The notes under the pieces: generated by a model
The model's input: only the letters and a program-made list of their open reading frames with translations
The model's database searches: none
Told to the model about the DNA's origin: nothing
Shown: in pieces, positions 9,141 to 18,630 of the stretch
How positions within the stretch are numbered: position 1 is the stretch's first letter
Layout: the number at the start of each line of letters is the position of its first letter
From: Pedobacter aquae
Lineage (GTDB): Bacteria > Bacteroidota > Bacteroidia > Sphingobacteriales > Sphingobacteriaceae
Assembly (NCBI RefSeq): GCF_008195825.1
Contig: NZ_CP043329.1
Span: 620,001-684,000 of the forward strand
Reading direction: 5' to 3'
DNA: 64,000 nucleotides
Made by a program: the position numbers and the translations under genes

Positions 9141-10256
9141 TTATCTTACAGAATCATAGATCCCTAAACGAGCAGGTTTTGTTAAAACGATATGCCAAAG
9201 GTGATTTTTTCTAGACCTGAAAGATGCAGCGCTAGCACACAGGAAATAGCGCCACATGCGATAGAAGCGTTCATCGTAACTATCTTTTAAGCTATCCCAG
9301 CTTTCCTCAAACTTCTTAAGCCATTGCATCAAAGTTGGGTCGTAGTATGTGCCGAAGTTATGCCAGTCTTCTAATACAAAAAGACCTTGCCATGCTTTTG
9401 ATAATTGACTTGCAGATGGTAACATTCCATTTGGGAATATATATTTATCAATCCATGGGTCGGTAGTTTTAGCATCATAATTACCCCCAATTGTATGTAT
9501 TAAAAATATACCATCATCTTCAAGATTCTTAGCAGCAACTTCCATATAGGTTCTAAAGTTTCGGTAGCCAACTGCTTCAAGCATAGCAATAGAAACAACC
9601 CTATCAAACTTTTCATTTACTTCTCTATAATCTTGTATTCTAATTTCAACAGGCAAATCTTTATTAATTTCTCTTGCTAAAATTGCCTGTTGTTCTGATA
9701 TGGTAATACCAACAACTGAAACCTCATATTTTTCAGCTACGTATTTTGCAAAACCTCCCCAGCCACAGCCAATCTCTAAAATTCGCATTCCTTTTTCTAA
9801 TTTTAACTTACGGCAAATCAAATCCAGTTTTGCTTCCTGGGCTTCCTCAAGGTTATTTGCATTTTCCCAATAAGCACAAGAATACATCATTCTAGAATCG
9901 AGCATTTTCTCAAAAAGATTATTACCTATATCATAATGTTTATAAGCAACCTCTTTTGCTCTAGTTTTATCCTGCATATTTTTAAACTTTGCGTTTAAAT
10001 AATAAAACAGGGTATTTAAATCTCTAGGTAGTTTTTTATCCAAACGATGGTATAAAACACGGTGCAAAAATTCATCAACAGCTTCACAGTCCCACCAGCC
10101 ATCCATATATGCCTCACCAAAGGCTATAGAGCCACCAGATATAATTCTATTGTATAGATTAGGATTATGAACTTGTATATCCCAAGGCTGTTTTCCATTA
10201 ACTGTAATACCAACTGATGCAAAAGCTTCTATGAAAATCTGACTTAGCGAGATCAT
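9141..10256 (-). CDS. cfa: cyclopropane-fatty-acyl-phospholipid synthase family protein
   Basis: A SAM-dependent methyltransferase that adds a methylene group to unsaturated phospholipid acyl chains. Motif I is ILEIGCGWGGFAKYVAEKY. The family signatures YDIGNNLFEKMLD, MMYSCAYW and LLHTIGG-like (FLIHTIGGNY) are present. The open frame extends back to a TTG at 10283, but that TTG is inside a -7 promoter motif. The ATG at 10256 (MISLSQIFIEAF) is therefore the likely start, giving 371 residues. The gene is monocistronic. Confidence 0.9.
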   Translation of the reverse strand: MISLSQIFIEAFASVGITVNGKQPWDIQVHNPNLYNRIISGGSIAFGEAYMDGWWDCEAVDEFLHRVLYHRLDKKLPRDLNTLFYYLNAKFKNMQDKTRAKEVAYKHYDIGNNLFEKMLDSRMMYSCAYWENANNLEEAQEAKLDLICRKLKLEKGMRILEIGCGWGGFAKYVAEKYEVSVVGITISEQQAILAREINKDLPVEIRIQDYREVNEKFDRVVSIAMLEAVGYRNFRTYMEVAAKNLEDDGIFLIHTIGGNYDAKTTDPWIDKYIFPNGMLPSASQLSKAWQGLFVLEDWHNFGTYYDPTLMQWLKKFEESWDSLKDSYDERFYRMWRYFLCASAASFRSRKNHLWHIVLTKPARLGIYDSVR

Positions 10257-10280
10257 GAGAGATGATTTATGTTTTTTGGT

Positions 10281-10288
10281 CAAATATA
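10281..10288 (-). promoter_or_regulatory. -7 promoter element for cfa
   Basis: On the minus strand this reads TATATTTG, an exact match to the Bacteroidota -7 consensus TAnnTTTG. It lies 25 bp upstream of the ATG at 10256 and overlaps the alternative TTG start, which argues for the ATG. Confidence 0.55.
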
Positions 10289-10680
10289 TATTTTTTTATT
10301 CTTAGGGCTTATTTAATTCTAAATTAATGTAAAATATTTAAGTACCTGTCTAGTGCAAGTTTTTAGAGAGAGGACTATAGAGAGGGACGATTTATGCTTT
10401 TGGGTAATAGATTTTTGAGGGCAAGCTCATTCAAAAGTAATATGATATATTTTTTGTGAATTATTCGAGTATAAAAGACGGGTTTGTGTTTTTATATAAA
10501 TGATTCTGATATGGAAGATTATTTTAATAGATTAGAGCGCTATAAATTTAGGAAGTAAATGTTCTGCAAATTTGCGTCTATCGTGATTTATATTTAGTAA
10601 AATATGCTTTTCAGGATATTAGCTCACAAATTTTGAAATCATAATAAACAGGTTTATTCTAGTACTGTAAAATATAACAC
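10289..10680. other. intergenic region without a recognised feature
   Basis: About 390 bp of AT-rich sequence between the cfa promoter and the octamer repeat tract. I see no convincing reading frame, RNA or hairpin terminator in it. Confidence 0.5.
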
Positions 10681-10903
10681 TACAGCTAACCACCTAACCA
10701 ACTAACAACCTAACCAACTAACCATCTAACCAACTAACAACCCAACCAACTAACCACCTAACAAACTAAAAACCTAACCACCCAACAAACTAACCAACTA
10801 ACCACCTAACCACCCAACCAACTAACCACCTAACAAACTAACCACCTAACAAACTAACCACCTAACAAACTAATCATCTAACAAACTAACCAACTAACCA
10901 ACT
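10681..10903. repeat. octamer tandem repeat tract (AACTAACC / ACCTAACC units)
   Basis: About 220 bp built almost entirely from 8-bp units such as AACTAACC, ACCTAACA and ACCCAACC. The plus strand contains no G at all; the minus strand is made of GG doublets separated by TTA/TTAG. It abuts the stop codon of the aldo/keto reductase gene at 10902-10904, so it would form that gene's 3' untranslated region. Confidence 0.85.
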
Positions 10904-11891
10904 ACAACAAAATCCGCTCTATCCTCGTTAGTTCATCATCACTAAAACTAATATTATCCAAAGCTTTAAGAGAATCTTCTAGCTGCTCGGGTTTACTAGC
11001 ACCTACCAAAACAGAAGTAACACGATGGTCTTTTAGCAACCAAGCAATAGCCATTTGTGCTAAGCTTTGGTTTCTGCTAATAGCAATGTCATTTAAGACT
11101 TTAATTTGGTTCAATCTTTCTTCTGTAATATGTTCTGCTTTTAAGAAACCATGAGATTTTGCAGCCCTAGAATCTTGAGGGATGCCTTTTAAATATTTAT
11201 TAGTTAATAAACCTTGTGCTAGGGGCGAGAAAGGAATACAACCCACACCTTCTTTGCCTAATAAATCTAATAAACCACCCTCAACCCAGCGTTCAAACAT
11301 CGAGTATTTAGGCTGGTGGATGATACATGGAGTGCCTAAATCTTTTAAAATTTGTATGGCTTTGGCACATTCTTCTGGTTTATAATTAGAAAGGCCAACG
11401 TATAAAGCTTTTCCTTGGCGCACTATTAAATCTAAAGCACTCATGGTTTCTTCTAGTGGCGTTTCTGGGTCTGGGCGGTGATGATAAAAAATATCCACAT
11501 AGTCTAATTGCATACGCTTTAAACTTTGGTCTAAACTAGCAACCAGATATTTTTTAGAACCCCAATCGCCATAAGGGCCATCCCACATGGTATAACCAGC
11601 TTTAGAAGAAATAATCAATTCATCGCGGTAGCTGCTAAAATCCTTTTTAAATATATAGCCAAAATTTTCTTCTGTAGAGCCCGGAGGCGGACCGTAGTTA
11701 TTAGCTAAATCAAAATGAGTAATGCCGTTATCAAAAGCAGTTTTAATGATATTTCTACCATTTTCAAAAGTATCTACACCACCGAAATTATGCCACAAGC
11801 CTAATGATAATGCTGAAAGTTTAATGCCACTTTTGCCACATCTGCGGTAAAGCATCTTGTCATATCTGCTTTTTTGAGGAATATAATGCAT
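10902..11891 (-). CDS. aldo/keto reductase (YghZ/GAP reductase-like)
   Basis: A 329-residue NADPH-dependent oxidoreductase of the AKR superfamily. Visible are the FDLANNYGPPPGS segment with the active-site Asp and Tyr, the catalytic Lys in IISSKAGY, and the catalytic His in YVDIFYHHRPDP. The GPPPGSTEENFG loop and length are typical of the L-glyceraldehyde-3-phosphate reductase (YghZ) subgroup. The physiological substrate is not evident. The gene is monocistronic and its 3' end runs directly into the octamer repeat tract. Confidence 0.9.
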   Translation of the reverse strand: MHYIPQKSRYDKMLYRRCGKSGIKLSALSLGLWHNFGGVDTFENGRNIIKTAFDNGITHFDLANNYGPPPGSTEENFGYIFKKDFSSYRDELIISSKAGYTMWDGPYGDWGSKKYLVASLDQSLKRMQLDYVDIFYHHRPDPETPLEETMSALDLIVRQGKALYVGLSNYKPEECAKAIQILKDLGTPCIIHQPKYSMFERWVEGGLLDLLGKEGVGCIPFSPLAQGLLTNKYLKGIPQDSRAAKSHGFLKAEHITEERLNQIKVLNDIAISRNQSLAQMAIAWLLKDHRVTSVLVGASKPEQLEDSLKALDNISFSDDELTRIERILL

Positions 11892-11994
11892 ATTTTAGAT
11901 TTTAGAAAGCCAAAATAGTAAATTAATAACATCTTAAAGGCTCAAAAAATAAATAACTGGCAGCATCATAATTAAATCATAATTTTATACAGAT

Positions 11995-12024
11995 TTGTGT
12001 TTTTAGCTGCTAACATTAACTTTG
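11995..12024 (+). promoter_or_regulatory. promoter of trxB
   Basis: TTG at 11995-11997, a 19-bp spacer, then TAACTTTG at 12017-12024. This matches the Bacteroidota TTG-N(17-23)-TAnnTTTG promoter pattern and lies 22 bp before the trxB ATG. Confidence 0.65.
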
Positions 12025-12046
12025 CATCTCAATCACAAATAAAACA

Positions 12047-12997
12047 ATGACAGAAGAATTAGAACACGTACAGTGCTTAATTATAGGATCTGGTCCTGCA
12101 GGCTATACTGCTGCTATTTATGCTGCTAGGGCTGATTTAAAACCGGTAATGATTACGGGTATGCAAATGGGCGGACAGCTTACGCAAACCACTGATGTTG
12201 AGAATTTTCCAGGTTACCCTGGAGGTGTGATGGGCCCAGAAATGATGGAAGATTTTAGAAAACAGGCAGAGCGTTTTGGTACAGATATCCGTTTTGGTTA
12301 CGTATCATCAGTAGATTTTACAGGTCCTCTTCATAAAGTTGTGGTAGATGATACTAAAACGATTTTAGCTGAAACAGTAATTGTTTCTACAGGCGCATCG
12401 GCAAAATGGTTAGGTTTAGAATCTGAGCAAAAATATAATGGTTTTGGTGTTTCTGCTTGTGCTGTTTGCGATGGATTTTTCTTCAAAAACCAAGATGTAG
12501 CTATTGTTGGGGCAGGAGATACGGCAGCAGAAGAAGCTACTTATCTGGCTAAATTATGTAATAAAGTTTACATGATTGTTCGTCGTGATGAGTTTAGAGC
12601 ATCAAAAGCGATGGAAAAACGCGTGTTAAATACCGCAAACATCGAGATTTTATACAACTCAGAAACCCAAGAGATATTAGGCGATGGCAAAAATGTTACG
12701 GGCGTTAGGGTTATCAATAACAAAACACAAGAAACTAAAGATTTAAATGTTACGGGTTTCTTCGTAGCTATCGGGCATAAGCCAAATACTGATATTTTTA
12801 AAGGCTGGATAGATATGGATGAAACAGGTTATATCATCACGAAGCCAGACAGTACAGCTACTAATATCCCTGGAGTTTTTGTTTCTGGCGATGCACAAGA
12901 TAAAATTTACCGTCAGGCAGTAACCGCAGCAGGTTCTGGCTGTATGGCAGCTTTAGAGGCAGAACGTTATTTAGCTGCTTTAGAAGACGCAGAGTAA
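12047..12997 (+). CDS. trxB: thioredoxin-disulfide reductase
   Basis: A 316-residue FAD enzyme that reduces thioredoxin with NADPH in the cytosol. The N-terminal FAD motif is GSGPAGYTAAIYAARA, the redox-active pair is C138-AV-C141 followed by DGFF, the NADPH motif is GAGDTAAEEA, and the C-terminal FAD segment is GVFVSGDAQD. All key residues are present and the length is standard. It has its own promoter and a strong terminator. Confidence 0.96.
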   Translation: MTEELEHVQCLIIGSGPAGYTAAIYAARADLKPVMITGMQMGGQLTQTTDVENFPGYPGGVMGPEMMEDFRKQAERFGTDIRFGYVSSVDFTGPLHKVVVDDTKTILAETVIVSTGASAKWLGLESEQKYNGFGVSACAVCDGFFFKNQDVAIVGAGDTAAEEATYLAKLCNKVYMIVRRDEFRASKAMEKRVLNTANIEILYNSETQEILGDGKNVTGVRVINNKTQETKDLNVTGFFVAIGHKPNTDIFKGWIDMDETGYIITKPDSTATNIPGVFVSGDAQDKIYRQAVTAAGSGCMAALEAERYLAALEDAE

Positions 12998-13020
12998 TCG
13001 TTTTTAAATAACAATAATAT

Positions 13021-13060
13021 AAAAAAGCTCAACTATCATTTAGATGGTTGAGCTTTTTTG
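13021..13060. terminator. bidirectional rho-independent terminator
   Basis: AAAAAAGCTCAAC and GTTGAGCTTTTTT flank a short loop, so the hairpin has a T tract on both strands. It lies between convergent trxB and the FMN-binding protein gene and can serve both. Confidence 0.85.
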
Positions 13061-13091
13061 TTGGTAGAAGTAGCTATAAAATAAAATTTAG

Positions 13092-13700
13092 CTAGGGTTG
13101 ATTATTCATGTATTCTGCTATTAATTTTTCATGAGTTTGATGGCTATCAGAAAGCGTATTTATAATATTTTGTTTTTCAATATCGCTTCTATTTTGGCTT
13201 AATTTCTTTTTTCCTTGTAAGTCTAAAACCTCTATTTCGAATGCTACAATACCATTTATAAGTTTGTTTTTATATTCTTTAGGTAGATTATCCCACTGTT
13301 TCTTATAATCAGCCTCATAAAAATTTATAGTTTTTTCAAGAACCTGATAGGCTAAAGATTCATCAGTTAAGATTTTACCAAAACCATAGGCATGAACTGA
13401 GATATAATTCCATGTAGGAACATTTAGTTCTTTTTCATAATTTTTGGGTGATATGTAGGCATGTGGTTCAGAAAATATGATTAAGTTTTTGTTATTTTCT
13501 ATGCTCTGCCACTGCTGGTTAACTTTAGCAAAATGAGATGTTATCATGATTTTGCCATTTCTTAGCTCTGTAATAAAAGGTAAATGTGTGGCAACTGGTT
13601 CGTTGTTAATAGTTGTAATGATAGAACCAAAGCTGAATTTTTGCATAAACTGTATGCTTTCAGCTTGATCATCCATTAAATTAATTTTTGATACATACAT
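13092..13700 (-). CDS. PaiB-type FMN-binding negative transcriptional regulator family protein
   Basis: A 202-residue protein starting MYVSKINLMDD with a split-barrel flavin-binding fold. Conserved family stretches are ATHLPF, the FAKVNQQW and FSEPHAYISPKNY segments and VPTWNYISVHAYG. These are typical of the PaiB / FMN-binding negative regulator family, of which the Bacillus member affects sporulation and protease genes. Regulation by DNA binding is not shown by the sequence. It starts 28 bp downstream of the UbiD-family gene on the same strand and may be co-transcribed with it. Confidence 0.85.
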   Translation of the reverse strand: MYVSKINLMDDQAESIQFMQKFSFGSIITTINNEPVATHLPFITELRNGKIMITSHFAKVNQQWQSIENNKNLIIFSEPHAYISPKNYEKELNVPTWNYISVHAYGFGKILTDESLAYQVLEKTINFYEADYKKQWDNLPKEYKNKLINGIVAFEIEVLDLQGKKKLSQNRSDIEKQNIINTLSDSHQTHEKLIAEYMNNQP

Positions 13701-13727
13701 GAGGGTAGATTCATTTTAAATACTAAA

Positions 13728-15566
13728 TTAACTTATTCCATACAAACTACCACCTTTATCCCATAACCTATCAATTTTCTTTTCAACTTCTGGGTTTTGA
13801 ATTAGTGGGGGAGCGTGATGAGGTTTTATTCTGGCATCAATCACAATTGGGCCTTTACAAGCCCAATGTTTATGTTCTATATAGCTATTGATACCGTAAA
13901 TATCATGCGAAGGATTACTTCTGGTAAAACTCACCCAAACAAAATTATTAGGAGTTTTAGCCGTAAACTCAGCATCATCACATAAAATAATAAGACCTAA
14001 ACCTCCTAAATCCTGTGTTTTTAAATAATCGTTTAGGATTTGAGTTTCTTCCTCGGCTTTCTTATAATCTGTAAAAGCAGGTGCTTGTATGGCTATTATA
14101 CCCGGCATCACCATTTTAAATGCTGAATATAGATTTGGGACACTAAAACTTGCAGGAACTTCATTCCATAAAGTACGTTTTACCTCTCCGGCAATGGCAA
14201 TGGCAACTTTAGAGCCTGCGTTAATATCGGTTCCGCTGTAATCTAAAGTATCAATAGTGGTTTTGGTGTAGAAATGTAAATCGCGGGTAAAATCTATTCT
14301 TTCCAAAACATGCTGCATAAAGGCAGGAATATCATGGATATCCAGCTCAGGATTATCTTCCTTAGCACAAATAAATAAGTATTTAGCTAAGCTGAGTTGA
14401 TTTTTACCTAAAACATGGTTAGCAATGGTTAATATTTCCTGGGGTTTACGCTCTTTTAAATACGGAGTGTAGCGTTCGCTTCCTAAGGCAAAAAGTAAAG
14501 GGTGAACGCCTGCTGCATCTACAGCATTTACAGCATGTAAGCCCGGCACTTCCTGCGGTATGGCAGCTCCAGTAATTTCATGAATAAGCGCACCAAAGCT
14601 GGTATCTTCTTGTGGCGGTCTGCCTACAACAGTAAAACTCCAAATAGCATCTTTTTTATGGTAAACCTGATGCACTTTCATTAAAGGGAAAGGATGTGTT
14701 AAACTGTAATAGCCTAAATGGTCGCCAAAAGGTCCTTCAGGTTTGTTTTCTTGCGGATAAACAGTCCCAGTAATCACAAAATCAGCATCGGCAGAAATAC
14801 AAAAACCTTCTTCATCATAAAAATATCTAAACCTACGATTGCCCAAAGCACCAGCAAAAGTCATTTCAGATAAGCCTTCTGGTAAAGGCATAACTGCAGC
14901 TAAAGGATGCGATGGTGGGCCGCCAACAAAAATGCTTACTTTTAAAGGTTTTCCTAAAGCATTTGCCTTGGTTTGGTGTACACCGATACCTCGGTGTAAT
15001 TGGTAATGTAAGCCAATTTCCTTATCGGTGATGTATTCGTTTCCACTGAGTTGTATACGATACATCCCCAAGTTAGCATTCATGATACCTGGTTTTGCAA
15101 TGTCTTCGGTATAAACCTGAGGCATAGTCACAAAAGGGCCGCCATCCATTGGCCAATTTACAATAGGTGGGATATCAGAAATTTTTGCTCTACCATAATT
15201 TATAGGACTATTTCTGCTGGTTTTCATAGGTAAGGCAGAAAGCGCTGTTAAAGAAACATCCAAATATTTAAAAGGCGCTTTTAAAGCTCTCATGGGGTCT
15301 CCTTTTAAATCTACCAACACTTTAAGTTTCTCTAAGGTATCTCTAAACATAAACTTGCTACGCTCTAGCGTACCAAAAAGATTAGATACGGCAGGAAACT
15401 TACTACCTTTAATATTTTCGAAATACAATGCTGGTCCCTGCTGTTCGTAAACACGATGATGAATAGCCGCAGCTTCTAAATAAGGGTCTACTTCCTCCTT
15501 AATCCTAACCAAATGTCCGTTACGTTCTAAATCGTTAACGCAGTCTCTTAAACTATGATATCCCAT
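13728..15566 (-). CDS. UbiD family decarboxylase (menaquinone biosynthesis-type)
   Basis: About 612 residues from the ATG at 15566 (MGYHSLRDCVNDL). The first codon of the longer frame, at 15575, is a TTG. UbiD-fold motifs include the central GPFGDHLGYYS and PVVGRPPQEDTSFG-like (TVVGRPPQEDTSFG) segments and the acidic QEVPGLHAV region. UbiD enzymes remove aromatic carboxylates using prenylated FMN, and in Bacteroidota this class is usually assigned to menaquinone synthesis. No ubiX or men genes are nearby, so the pathway is an inference from homology. Confidence 0.88.
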   Translation of the reverse strand: MGYHSLRDCVNDLERNGHLVRIKEEVDPYLEAAAIHHRVYEQQGPALYFENIKGSKFPAVSNLFGTLERSKFMFRDTLEKLKVLVDLKGDPMRALKAPFKYLDVSLTALSALPMKTSRNSPINYGRAKISDIPPIVNWPMDGGPFVTMPQVYTEDIAKPGIMNANLGMYRIQLSGNEYITDKEIGLHYQLHRGIGVHQTKANALGKPLKVSIFVGGPPSHPLAAVMPLPEGLSEMTFAGALGNRRFRYFYDEEGFCISADADFVITGTVYPQENKPEGPFGDHLGYYSLTHPFPLMKVHQVYHKKDAIWSFTVVGRPPQEDTSFGALIHEITGAAIPQEVPGLHAVNAVDAAGVHPLLFALGSERYTPYLKERKPQEILTIANHVLGKNQLSLAKYLFICAKEDNPELDIHDIPAFMQHVLERIDFTRDLHFYTKTTIDTLDYSGTDINAGSKVAIAIAGEVKRTLWNEVPASFSVPNLYSAFKMVMPGIIAIQAPAFTDYKKAEEETQILNDYLKTQDLGGLGLIILCDDAEFTAKTPNNFVWVSFTRSNPSHDIYGINSYIEHKHWACKGPIVIDARIKPHHAPPLIQNPEVEKKIDRLWDKGGSLYGIS

Positions 15567-15728
15567 GATAGACAAATATCATGATAATGAATTTTGTTTT
15601 CAGGAAAAGATTAAATTTTTGGAAATAAGTAGAAAGACCTTGTAATGCGGATATCTAGGAGCTACCTTTAATATTAAAACCAAATCTTGACGGAGAAAGA
15701 AGCCGCTATCTGGCTAGAGTATCTCTAC

Positions 15729-15866
15729 TTAAAAGAAGAAAGGCAAATCCTTGAAAAAGGAAATTCTTTGCTTTAGCATATACTTTCTATAGATAAAAGT
15801 GCTTAAAACAGCGATATTATACAAGGCAAATATAGAGAGTAGGATAAGGGTAGCTGTATCTTTCAT
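15729..15866 (-). CDS. possible small single-pass membrane protein
   Basis: A 45-codon frame starting ATG at 15866, with one hydrophobic segment (TLILLSIFALYNIAVLSTFI) followed by a basic tail (YRKYMLKQR). It lies between the TonB receptor's terminator and the UbiD gene on the same strand, within an otherwise empty gap of about 390 bp. The signature of one helix plus positive charges is protein-like, but there is no visible promoter or homology. Treat it as tentative. Confidence 0.3.
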   Translation of the reverse strand: MKDTATLILLSIFALYNIAVLSTFIYRKYMLKQRISFFKDLPFFF

Positions 15867-15900
15867 ACCTTAAATATAGTTTAATCTGTTAGTGAAAACA

Positions 15901-15928
15901 AAAAAAGCCTCAGGAAATTTCCCGAGGC
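15901..15928 (-). terminator. terminator of the TonB-dependent receptor gene
   Basis: Hairpin GCCTC-A-GGAAA / TTTCC-C-GAGGC at 15907-15928. On the minus strand it is followed by six T residues (AAAAAA at 15901-15906 on the plus strand). It lies 30 bp after the receptor stop codon. Confidence 0.85.
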
Positions 15929-15957
15929 CTCAAACTATAATTTAAAAAGGGTATTGA

Positions 15958-18384
15958 TTAAAATTTCACACCTAAAGAAAGGTAAGCAATACGACCATCA
16001 GCAGGCATTAGACCCGGACCTGGATAACCTCCAGCTCTACGGGTAAAATAACGCTCATCTGTTAAGTTATTAACACCCGCTTTAATATTGTAGTGTTTTA
16101 AGAATTTATAACTTGCTGATAAATCTTGTACGCTGTAAGCCGGAATTAAACCTGTTGTAGCAGCAGCATTTGGTGTTTCTGTATTAGAAGCATCGGCGTA
16201 AGCCTTACCAATTTGACTTAACTGCCATGTCATAGAGAAACCTTTTAAGCTGTAAGTAGCACCAAAACGATTGATGCTTCTTGGCGCATTTTCCACTCTT
16301 TTTCCTGCTAAGTTACTTTCAACAATTTGTCCGTTGCTTACAGATGTAGTTTTGAAATCTTGGTAAGTAGCATCAATATGAGCTAATGAAGCAAATAAGC
16401 TTACGTAACCTACTTTAGAGCGTTTGAAAATTGCTGTAACTGGGTCTACTTCTACATAGGCTTCAAAACCTTTACTTACTGATCTACCTAAATTTGTGCG
16501 GAATTGGAAGGTTTGTGAAGTAGGATCATTAGGGTTGATTCTTTGTGCGATAGTTCCAATACGGTCATCATAACTTAAATGGAAATAGTCAATATCAAAA
16601 TTTAAGAAATTACTTACCTGACCACGGTATCCAAAATCAAAATTATAACCTCTTGAGTCTTGTAAATTAGGGTCAATAACATCCGTAGTAGCTGGCGGAG
16701 TTAAATCAGAAATTAATACCGGACGATAAGCTTGTGAGATGTTTGAATAGAATTTAGTTGTTGGTGTAATTTTATACTCAGCACCTGCGCCAAAAAGTAA
16801 GAAGTTACGTTTACGGGTAATAGGAGCTAAGTTAGATGTTGCATTAAACTTTCCTTCCATAGTTGAACTGATGTTTTCTAAACGTACACCACCTGTTACT
16901 AGAAATTTATCAGTAATATGGAAAATATTTTCTACAAAGGCTGCTGAGTTTACGTTGGCAAAATCAAGATCACGTGGGTAAACGCCACTAGATAAGTTAA
17001 AATCCATCTCGGTACCGTTGGTTCCAACACCTTGTTGCTTACGGTCTATATGGCCATTAAAATATCTTACACCTGCCGCTAAAGTATTGTTTAAGCCTAA
17101 AGCGCTATATTCTGTTAATAAACGTAACTCAGAACCGTAAGTAGTATAATAATCGCGGTCTACTTGTCTGTTACCTAAATTATCAGGCGTTGTAATAGCA
17201 TTGACAAAACCAACACTATTTCTTTCAGCAATGGTACCAAAAGCTTTCCAGCTAAGTTTAGTTTTTTCGTTAAAGATGTATTCGGCATTAAGCGTTGGTA
17301 TTAACCAAGGAGTACTAAACCAGTTTCTACTTCTACTACTTTGGCGAGCATCTTGACTAAACTGTACATCAGTTAAACCACCAGGTTGCTGGCTCTCAGT
17401 AGTCATATAAGTAACCTCTGTTCCTATTTTAAACTTTTTAGAAACCGCATAGCTTAATTCAAAATGCGCATGGTCTGTATCAAAATATCCATTATCTCTC
17501 CATCCATCGCCTCTACGTTTTTGATAATAAGCTGTGTAACTTAAACGTCCCACAGTACCACCTATATAATTAAAAGTACTTAATAAGCCATTACTACCAA
17601 CGGTGTTTTGAGATTCAAACGTTAAGCGGGTAGAGATATCCGGCTTACGCACCACGAAATTCATTAAACCACCAAACTGAGGACCATACTGTAATGATGA
17701 AGCACCACGAATAATCTCGATACGGTCTACAACTTCCATTGGTGGCGTGTAGTAAGCTTCAGGATAACCCATTGGATCTGGAGTAACATCGTAGCCATCC
17801 ATTCTGACGTTAAATTCCCAAGAACGGTTAGGATTTAAACCACGTGAAGCAACTCCTAATTGTATACCAGAGCCATCATTTTCCCAAATTGAAATACCAG
17901 GTGTACGACCAAAAATTTGGCGACTGTTGTTCATAGCCAAGTTAGCATTGATATTATCTAACTTGATTAATTCGTTTTTCTTAGCCGCATTGATTCTGAA
18001 GTCAGTAACATCAGGAAGAGTTTCATTACCTTTTATACCTCTTCTTGTAGATACTGCAACTTCGTTTAAAGAGATGCCATCATCTTCAAGTTTAAAATCA
18101 ACAGAAACACTTTGATTGTCTGATAAACTAACCTGAGAAGTTTTGCTTTTTAGGCCAACAAAACTTACTACGATAGTGTAATCGCCTTTTTCAAGGCCTT
18201 TGATAACATACTCACCTTTATTATTGGTTTGTGCAGCTCTTACCGTTCCTTTAAGAGTTATGGTAGCTCCAACTACTGCTTGCTCATTACGGTCTGTAAC
18301 TTTACCGCTTAAAGAAGCTTTTTGTGCAAATACTATACTTGATAAGGAAACCAAGGCTAGTAATAAAGTAATACGCAATTTCAT
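15958..18384 (-). CDS. TonB-dependent receptor (FecA-like) with carboxypeptidase-like N-terminal domain
   Basis: An 808-residue outer membrane protein. It has a signal peptide (residues 1-20, ending FAQ), a CarbopepD_reg-type beta-sandwich (about 22-105), a plug domain (IFGRTPGISIWENDGSG ... IEIIRGASSLQYGPQFGGLMNFV), a 22-strand-type barrel and a final strand ending YLSLGVKF. The plug sequence and lack of a SusD partner suggest siderophore or ferric citrate uptake rather than glycan import. No sigma/anti-sigma pair sits next to it. It has its own promoter and terminator. Confidence 0.92.
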   Translation of the reverse strand: MKLRITLLLALVSLSSIVFAQKASLSGKVTDRNEQAVVGATITLKGTVRAAQTNNKGEYVIKGLEKGDYTIVVSFVGLKSKTSQVSLSDNQSVSVDFKLEDDGISLNEVAVSTRRGIKGNETLPDVTDFRINAAKKNELIKLDNINANLAMNNSRQIFGRTPGISIWENDGSGIQLGVASRGLNPNRSWEFNVRMDGYDVTPDPMGYPEAYYTPPMEVVDRIEIIRGASSLQYGPQFGGLMNFVVRKPDISTRLTFESQNTVGSNGLLSTFNYIGGTVGRLSYTAYYQKRRGDGWRDNGYFDTDHAHFELSYAVSKKFKIGTEVTYMTTESQQPGGLTDVQFSQDARQSSRSRNWFSTPWLIPTLNAEYIFNEKTKLSWKAFGTIAERNSVGFVNAITTPDNLGNRQVDRDYYTTYGSELRLLTEYSALGLNNTLAAGVRYFNGHIDRKQQGVGTNGTEMDFNLSSGVYPRDLDFANVNSAAFVENIFHITDKFLVTGGVRLENISSTMEGKFNATSNLAPITRKRNFLLFGAGAEYKITPTTKFYSNISQAYRPVLISDLTPPATTDVIDPNLQDSRGYNFDFGYRGQVSNFLNFDIDYFHLSYDDRIGTIAQRINPNDPTSQTFQFRTNLGRSVSKGFEAYVEVDPVTAIFKRSKVGYVSLFASLAHIDATYQDFKTTSVSNGQIVESNLAGKRVENAPRSINRFGATYSLKGFSMTWQLSQIGKAYADASNTETPNAAATTGLIPAYSVQDLSASYKFLKHYNIKAGVNNLTDERYFTRRAGGYPGPGLMPADGRIAYLSLGVKF

Positions 18385-18431
18385 ATACGCTTTATTAAAT
18401 TAGTAAATTAGATTAATTATAAATAACGAGG

Positions 18432-18463
18432 CAAACGTATAGATTATTTAGATTAAATCCAAA
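18432..18463 (-). promoter_or_regulatory. promoter of the TonB-dependent receptor gene
   Basis: On the minus strand TTTG (18463-18460), a 20-bp spacer, then TACGTTTG (18439-18432). This is a full match to the Bacteroidota -33/-7 pattern. It leaves a 5' leader of about 45 nt before the ATG at 18384. Confidence 0.65.
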
Positions 18464-18562
18464 TAAAAAAGATTAGAAATTAATTTTTTTTGGAGGATTA
18501 ATTTCTAAGCTTAAAACATCTTTATAGCACTTTAAATGATGTTTAAGATGAGTTTTATCATA

Positions 18563-18617
18563 AAAAAAAGCAGAGTACCAGACTATCGGGAGATAGTAAC
18601 ACAGTCTCTGCTTTTTT
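18563..18617 (-). terminator. terminator of the S9 peptidase gene
   Basis: A long imperfect hairpin with outer arms AAAAAAGCAGAG / CTCTGCTTTTTT and an inner ACTAT / ATAGT pairing, with A/T runs on both sides. It lies 14 bp beyond the stop codon of the S9 peptidase gene. Confidence 0.75.
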
Positions 18618-18630
18618 AAAATTGTTTCAG

